From positions 1-64,000 of the forward strand of contig QZDS01000027.1 of NCBI GenBank assembly GCA_009917455.1: 64,000 bases of DNA, in the 5' to 3' direction. The position numbers and the translations under genes are program-made. The DNA is from a bacterium 1xD8-48 (GTDB lineage Bacteria; Bacillota; Clostridia; Lachnospirales; Lachnospiraceae). Positions 59,210-64,000 of this stretch are shown here, piece by piece. The notes beneath the pieces are model-generated. The model ran no database searches. It had not been told where the DNA came from and was given only the letters and a program-made list of their open reading frames with translations. The stretch's first letter is position 1; the number at the start of each line of letters is the position of its first letter.

Positions 59210-60781
59210 TTACCGGGGGGAATCCCCTTCAATAAGCGTAAGAAGTTTATTTCTCGCCGCAAGCAAATCCTGACCCTTACGGGTATAGGTACGGAAATCG
59301 CGGCAGACGCTTTGAATAAGCGAATCGGTTTTTTCGGGAGACAGGCGAAGCGCCTGCACAAGAAGCTCGTAATCCTCGGCTCCGGCGCGCTGGGCTTCAA
59401 AGCGCATGCTTTTCAGGGGACCCTTTTGGCCGGGATACACAATGTGGGCGTCTCCGGCAGGCAGCAGTTCGCCTTTGTGAGGGCAGCAGGCGCTGTGCCA
59501 GATGTCGCTGCCGATATAATAGTTAAAACCCCAGTGGAGAAATCCTTTAAGCCGGTAGAGAGCGGCCATCCAGAGAATGAGACGGCTCACGGTAAGAGGC
59601 AAATCCATACTTCGGTTCATTATGGGGCCGGCGGGAAAAGCGCAGGTATAAAACCACATTTCTTCGCCGGCCGCTTTCAGGGCTTCGTATTCGTCCTTCC
59701 ATTTTTCATAGGTATCCTGCTTGGGAACCCAAATGTCAATCGCCCCGCCCAGATTTGTGGTCTCCACGGCTTCAACGACAGGGATTCCGGGAAGAAACTT
59801 CCGGAATATTCCGGCAAGGATGCGGTAAGTGCCGTCGTTGCAGGTCTGAGGCTCATCGGCCAGAGACTGGGTCATGCAGCCCTGCCAGCGATTTTTCCTG
59901 ACAATTTTTGCCCATTCGGAAAAATAAAGGCGGAGCTGGAGATAGCCTTTGGGAGTGGTAACGCCGGTATCGGCGTCCCATTTGGGATAGTATTCGCTGT
60001 CGTCCCAGACCTGCCAGTGGGCGATGGGGCCTCCGCAAAGCCATCTGGCTCCGGCGGCTCTGGCAATCTGGCCGGCGCGCTCTGCCATGGAAAAGTCAAA
60101 ACCGCAGAGCTGTCCGTTTTGGTAGACGGGCTGTCCGGAAGGGAGGAGTATGTGGGTGCAGCGCATTTCCACCTGCGCTTTCACATAGCGGCGGTACAGC
60201 CGCCAGTATTCCGGGCTGTTTTTTTCCACGTTATGCTGAGAGGCAAGGCCGTTGTAGTCAAAAAAATTCAGCATGCCAAGACGGCTGGCGGAAAGGGGCG
60301 GCACCAGGGCGGCGCCGACGCGGCATCTTAAGGGGATTCTGGTTTCCTGTTTCCCCTCAAGGATACACAGTTCTCCGGTATAGGAGCCGGGAACGGCATC
60401 CGGGCCGGCTTCCACGCACACATAAAGGGCAAGCCGGCCTTTGGGGCGGCGCTCCTTTACGGGAAGCAGAGCGTCATAAACTTCAAAAGGCGCTTTTCTG
60501 GTAACAAAATCCTGGCAGCGGCTGTAGTCGGTAGTAGTCATCATCCGGCAGTCGGTATTTTCGTTTACACCTACAGGGAGCAGCCAGTAAAGTCTGGTTT
60601 CCAGACCGGCCGCCTCCTGATGCCAGGAAAAGGTAAGGCGCAGAGATCCGGAAGGAATCTCGCCCAGCACCTGACAGCCGCAGTGGCCGCCTCCTGGCAG
60701 GGCAAGCTGCATCAGGAGGTCGTCGCTGTGGGGAGAGTCGGGGTAGAGCCAGTCTGTGTCGGTAAAAACAGAATATTTCAT
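59210..60781 (-). CDS. DUF4091 (GH123-like) glycoside hydrolase
   Basis: A 523-residue cytoplasmic protein with the DUF4091 layout: an N-terminal beta domain (SLRLTFSWHQEAAGLE), then a TIM barrel with a Asp309-Glu310 pair in SLADEP, the catalytic pair position of the related GH123 beta-N-acetylgalactosaminidases, and a distal FTYCAFPAG / GFLHWGFNYY region. Likely cuts a terminal amino sugar, but the family is not well tested. No signal peptide. It overlaps the upstream kinase gene by 4 bases and is thus the last gene of the regulator-kinase operon. This context suggests the pair senses the sugar it acts on. Confidence 0.82.
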   Translation of the reverse strand: MKYSVFTDTDWLYPDSPHSDDLLMQLALPGGGHCGCQVLGEIPSGSLRLTFSWHQEAAGLETRLYWLLPVGVNENTDCRMMTTTDYSRCQDFVTRKAPFEVYDALLPVKERRPKGRLALYVCVEAGPDAVPGSYTGELCILEGKQETRIPLRCRVGAALVPPLSASRLGMLNFFDYNGLASQHNVEKNSPEYWRLYRRYVKAQVEMRCTHILLPSGQPVYQNGQLCGFDFSMAERAGQIARAAGARWLCGGPIAHWQVWDDSEYYPKWDADTGVTTPKGYLQLRLYFSEWAKIVRKNRWQGCMTQSLADEPQTCNDGTYRILAGIFRKFLPGIPVVEAVETTNLGGAIDIWVPKQDTYEKWKDEYEALKAAGEEMWFYTCAFPAGPIMNRSMDLPLTVSRLILWMAALYRLKGFLHWGFNYYIGSDIWHSACCPHKGELLPAGDAHIVYPGQKGPLKSMRFEAQRAGAEDYELLVQALRLSPEKTDSLIQSVCRDFRTYTRKGQDLLAARNKLLTLIEGDSPR

Positions 60782-62661
60782 AATGATGTCCTTTCAGGTT
60801 TCGGTCCGCCCTCGAAAGCCGGGGTATCGTCCGGGGTGACGGCGGGAATTAATATGGTAACAGTGGCGCCTTTTCCAGGCGTGCTTATGCATGAGAGACC
60901 GTAGGGTTTTCCATAGGCAATCCGAAGGCGCTCGCAGATATTGCGCACGCCGTATCCTCCGGGGGCGTCGTCCGTATCCCGGGACTTTACATGCGCGTCC
61001 CTGGGCATCTCGTCCGTGTCTTTGCGGGGAGCCGGGGAAAAATTCATTCGCAGGGTTTCCTCGTCCATGCCTACGCCGTCGTCCTCTATGGTGATTGTGA
61101 CGCGCTTTTTGCTGCGCGCGGTGGTCACCCTAAGACGGCCCTTCCTGGAAGGCTTTTCAAGGATGCCGTGGATAATTGCGTTTTCTATCAGCGGCTGTAA
61201 GGTGATTTTGACAATCAGGCATTCGCCGGCCGCTTCGTCCAGACGCCAGTCAACCTGCACTCTGTTTTCAAAACGCATATTCTGGATGTCTGTGTAAAGC
61301 TGCGCGTGCCGGATTTCGTCGGCCAGCGGGATACGGTCATTCCCGCCGCTTAAGGAAATCCGGTAGAACCGTCCCAGGGCTTTTACCATCCGGCTTATTT
61401 CCGGAACGTTGCGGGAGATAGCGGTGCAGTTGATTAAATCCAGCGAATTATAAAGGAAATGGGGATTAATCTGGGCCTGAAGGGCTTTCAGCTCCAGATT
61501 TTTAATCTGCTGTCCGTACAGGACTTTTTCCTCCATCAGTCCGTCGATGCGGTTCATCATCTGGTTAAAATTTCCCATTAGCTGAGAGATTTCGTCATTT
61601 CCGGAAAGCGCCATCCTCACGTCAACGTCTCCCTGTTCCACCCGCCGCATGGTCTGGGCCAGAAGGAAAATCCGGTTCAGCGTGGATTTGCTTAAGGCGA
61701 CGGCAAGCAGGTAGGCGGCTACGCCGAGAATGGCCACGATTATCAGCATTTCAGACCGCAGTTCGTGGCTCAGGCGGAAAATATCGTTAAAGGGAAGGAG
61801 GGATACCATGCGCCAGCCCTCCATGGAAAGGGCGCGGCACTGGACGTAATAATCCTCTCCTTCTATCTGCACCGGCTCCCATACGCCGGTATCGGAGGCG
61901 GGCAGAAGGCCGGCAAGGGTCCCGAAGGACTTTGGGGCCGGACTGCCGGAGGAATGGTATAAAATCTCGTTTTCCCGCAGAAGCAGCAGGATACCGTTTT
62001 CGGTGACGGAGGTGTTTTCCGCGAGGCTGACAACATGTCTGGCGTCGATATCCGCGCGCAGAACGGCAAGGGGCGTTCTGACGCTGCGGGGGTTATAAAT
62101 GACCTGCATGGAGGAAAACCACTCCCTCTCGCCCTCCGGTTGGTCCGCGAAATCGGGCGGGGCAAACCAGGTTCTTCCGTTTTGGGCGGAAAGGGCGGTG
62201 TACCAGTTGCTGCCGGAGACTTCCCGGAGCTGGACGATGCTGTTCTGACCGGAGGCGTAGAGGTAATCGTTGTCGGCGTACAGGCGGATGCGCTGGAGGC
62301 CGGAGAGATTACATAAATACGCAAAGGTAAGGGCGAGTTGGTCGGAATCCTCAAGCCGGCTGATATAGGTATAGTCTTCGGGCGCGTTGGAGGCCATGTC
62401 GTAGACAATGGGGTCCATTACGAGAATGTCGAGCACCTCGTCCAGCTTTCTGAAGGTCTGCTGCAGGGAGAGAAAAGTATCGTCAAAGGCGTTCTGGGCG
62501 GCGGTCAGAGTCTGCTTCTGCATGACGCCGCGCACCCGCAGACAGGCATATACGGTAAAAAAACCGAGAGGAAGCACTACCAGCAGAAAATATATGCACA
62601 GGAGTTTGGTTTTCAGGCTGCTCGTTTCCGCGCGGCGAAAAAAGCCGGACTTAAATTTCAT
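60778..62661 (-). CDS. YesM-type sensor histidine kinase
   Basis: A 627-residue membrane kinase. Transmembrane helices at about 20-45 and 305-330 frame an extracellular dCache-like sensor domain (with FADQPEGEREWFSSMQVIYN). A HAMP domain (AQTMRRVEQGDVDVRM) precedes the phospho-acceptor His401 in LQAQINPHFLYNSLD, and the ATPase domain has PLIENAIIHGILEK and a glycine box (GKGATVTI). It overlaps the regulator gene by 11 bases and the DUF4091 gene by 4. High-GC composition in contrast to the kinase at 17 kb. Confidence 0.93.
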   Translation of the reverse strand: MKFKSGFFRRAETSSLKTKLLCIYFLLVVLPLGFFTVYACLRVRGVMQKQTLTAAQNAFDDTFLSLQQTFRKLDEVLDILVMDPIVYDMASNAPEDYTYISRLEDSDQLALTFAYLCNLSGLQRIRLYADNDYLYASGQNSIVQLREVSGSNWYTALSAQNGRTWFAPPDFADQPEGEREWFSSMQVIYNPRSVRTPLAVLRADIDARHVVSLAENTSVTENGILLLLRENEILYHSSGSPAPKSFGTLAGLLPASDTGVWEPVQIEGEDYYVQCRALSMEGWRMVSLLPFNDIFRLSHELRSEMLIIVAILGVAAYLLAVALSKSTLNRIFLLAQTMRRVEQGDVDVRMALSGNDEISQLMGNFNQMMNRIDGLMEEKVLYGQQIKNLELKALQAQINPHFLYNSLDLINCTAISRNVPEISRMVKALGRFYRISLSGGNDRIPLADEIRHAQLYTDIQNMRFENRVQVDWRLDEAAGECLIVKITLQPLIENAIIHGILEKPSRKGRLRVTTARSKKRVTITIEDDGVGMDEETLRMNFSPAPRKDTDEMPRDAHVKSRDTDDAPGGYGVRNICERLRIAYGKPYGLSCISTPGKGATVTILIPAVTPDDTPAFEGGPKPERTSL

Positions 62662-63757
62662 TTCGGTGTCTCTCCCTGTATTCTTTGGGTGAAAGTCCGG
62701 TTTCCCGGGTAAACAGTTTCGTAAAATATTTGCCGTCGGCGTAACCTACGGACCGGGCGACCTCATAAAGCTTTTTACCGGAACCGGCAAGCAGTTCCTT
62801 CGCATGCATGACGCGGAGCTGGGTAAGCCGCTGGTTGATGGTTTTACTGCAGCTTTTTTTGTAGGCGGCGCACAGGTAGGTATAAGTAAAACCCAGCTCT
62901 CGGGCCATATCCTGAACGGTCAGGCCGCAGTCCGTATAATTTTGTTCCAGATACCGCTCCACCCGGGAGGCAATGTCTGTATCCCCGTCGGCAAAAGCGG
63001 AGAAATATTCCCCGGAAAGGGAAAACAGGGTATCCCATAGCTTCGCCAGCGTATCCTGCCCGGCCGCGGTGTAAAGGTAGTAGTCGGCGTTCTGGGTGAT
63101 GGCGGTGATATTGCAGTTTTCGGCGGCGTTTAAAAACACATAGACAATCTGGCGGTAAAAGTGGCGGAGGTAAGAGGGCTCGGTTCCCTCGCACCGGCGG
63201 ATTTCCCGATAAAATTTATGCAGAATATTTACGGTCTCCGTTTCACGGCGGCGTTTTACAGAATCGGAAAGCGTGTCAAGCTCCGCCTGGCTGTATTGGA
63301 AAATTTTGCTGCCAGGGGGCGTATCCGTCCTGCGCTCCCCATGGAAAAACAGCTTTCGCTCATCCTCCTGACTGTCCGATTTTTGAATATCCCTTATCAC
63401 ATCCCGCAGGGCCTGCTCCACTTCCTCCAAATCAATGGGCTTTTCCACATAACTTGCGGCTTTCAGTTTGATGGCGCCCTTTAAGTATTCTTTATCCGAG
63501 TAGCCGCTCAGAAAAATAAACTGGCATCCGGGGTGAAATTCACGGATGGCGGCAGCCATTGGAAGGCCGTACATCCGCGGCATTTTGATGTCGCTGATTA
63601 CGATATCGGGATGGCTGCGGCGCGCCGTATCTATGGCCTCGACGCCGTCGGAGGCCTGTAAGACCCTGGTTATCCCAAGCTCATCCCAGGGAAGATGGTC
63701 GCACAGCACTTTTCTTGGCATGGACTCGTCGTCAACAATCAATACGGTAAAATTCAT
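62651..63757 (-). CDS. YesN-type response regulator
   Basis: A 368-residue response regulator with an N-terminal receiver domain (VLIVDDESMPRKVL; phospho-acceptor Asp56 in ISDIKMPRMYG; Lys in YVEKPID) and a C-terminal AraC-type HTH (AKELLAGSGKKLYEVARSVGYADGKYFTKLF). ATG 63757 has AAGGGGGA 7 bases upstream; the in-frame ATGs at 63763 and 63793 are poorer. It is the first gene of the regulator-kinase-DUF4091 operon and lies divergent from the gene at 63982, a probable target. Confidence 0.92.
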   Translation of the reverse strand: MNFTVLIVDDESMPRKVLCDHLPWDELGITRVLQASDGVEAIDTARRSHPDIVISDIKMPRMYGLPMAAAIREFHPGCQFIFLSGYSDKEYLKGAIKLKAASYVEKPIDLEEVEQALRDVIRDIQKSDSQEDERKLFFHGERRTDTPPGSKIFQYSQAELDTLSDSVKRRRETETVNILHKFYREIRRCEGTEPSYLRHFYRQIVYVFLNAAENCNITAITQNADYYLYTAAGQDTLAKLWDTLFSLSGEYFSAFADGDTDIASRVERYLEQNYTDCGLTVQDMARELGFTYTYLCAAYKKSCSKTINQRLTQLRVMHAKELLAGSGKKLYEVARSVGYADGKYFTKLFTRETGLSPKEYRERHRNEI

Positions 63758-63981
63758 CAACATTCCCCCTTGAAAATCTGCTTCATATGTCAATGATATA
63801 CAAAAACAAAAAACTTTTCAATTTAAAAATAATAATATTCATGTGCAAAATGGCAAACAACATAATTTTGTACCCTTTTCGAAAATTCGTCCCATTGTAT
63901 TGGACGGAAGGGGTCTGTTAAGATAAAACTGCAAAGACGCACCGGGAAATTGTAAAAAGGAGGGCAAAAGGAGGAAAACTT

Positions 63982-64000
63982 ATGCAAAGCAGAAAACATC
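63982..64000 (+). CDS. partial gene at window end, product unknown
   Basis: An ATG with two RBS-like runs upstream (AAAGGAGG at 63956 and AAAGGAGGAAAA at 63967-63978), divergent from the YesN-type operon. Only six codons are inside the window, so the product cannot be named. Genes in this position in Lachnospiraceae are often ABC sugar transporter subunits. The 224-base gap between the two starts is the control region; its plus strand contains a TTGTAT/TAAGAT-type pair (63894-63922) that I cannot confirm as a promoter. Confidence 0.4.

Noticed and set aside
58291..59400. 369-residue minus-strand ORF opposite GH18
   Set aside because: Shadow of a gene with catalytic motif and membrane anchor.
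59159..60331. 390-residue plus-strand ORF opposite the DUF4091 gene
   Set aside because: Antisense to a gene with clear domain signature and operon overlap; the translated sequence has repeated low-complexity Gly/Ala features and no RBS.

Overview
The window reads as chromosome of an anaerobic Firmicute, most likely a gut Lachnospiraceae (Clostridia). The evidence is the rpsF-ssb-rpsR operon, the gdpP-rplI-dnaB block, YesM/YesN-type two-component systems paired with sugar uptake or glycan genes, a MecA adaptor, pyruvate formate-lyase with its activase, a 2[4Fe-4S] ferredoxin, and strong AGGAGG ribosome binding sites. No rRNA, tRNA or CRISPR array was seen. No database search could be run; product names come from reading motifs and remembered family sequences.

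Layout. (1) 0-1.4 kb: remnant of a DpnII-type (GATC) restriction-modification locus; the methyltransferase has lost its 5' half and the endonuclease looks intact. (2) 1.5-14.9 kb: host-glycan module. A 1845-residue secreted M60 (mucin-type) peptidase carries a dockerin, and the next gene encodes a membrane-anchored protein with a cohesin-like ectodomain. A GH42 beta-galactosidase follows, then an AraC regulator and a divergent GH2 beta-galactosidase. (3) 14.9-17.0 kb: HAD phosphatase and a MalY/PatB-type C-S lyase. (4) 17.1-25.3 kb: an AT-rich block, probably acquired: YesM/YesN pair, sugar-type ABC importer (binding lipoprotein and two permeases, no ATPase), an MBL-fold hydrolase and a creatininase-family amidohydrolase. 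(5) 25.4-36.9 kb: accessory and housekeeping mix: XRE regulator, Rpn-like protein, an AAA_4/Schlafen-type protein with a nine-copy 21-bp coding repeat, lipoprotein, Agr-like kinase with LytTR regulator, CutC, TIGR01440, YdcF, an AAA-ATPase-like/PD-(D/E)XK protein and a sirtuin. (6) 37-48.2 kb: core block: rpsF-ssb-rpsR, a membrane-anchored protein and an ABC exporter with a tandem permease, then gdpP-rplI-dnaB and a MerR-type gene. (7) 48.3-53.5 kb: fermentation block: ferredoxin, PFL activase, and a PFL split into a core lacking its glycyl-radical end, a 67-residue Cys-containing ORF and a separate 79-residue glycyl-radical protein. (8) 53.6-64 kb: NhaC antiporter, MecA, a promoter followed by an unassigned structured RNA-like segment, a GH18 protein with an SH3b domain, and an operon of regulator, kinase and a DUF4091 (GH123-like) hydrolase, divergent from a gene cut by the window end.

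The most notable points are the split pyruvate formate-lyase with an extra small ORF, the dockerin/cohesin-like pairing next to the mucinase, the unassigned RNA-like segment at 56.5 kb, and the intact GATC endonuclease beside a broken methyltransferase.
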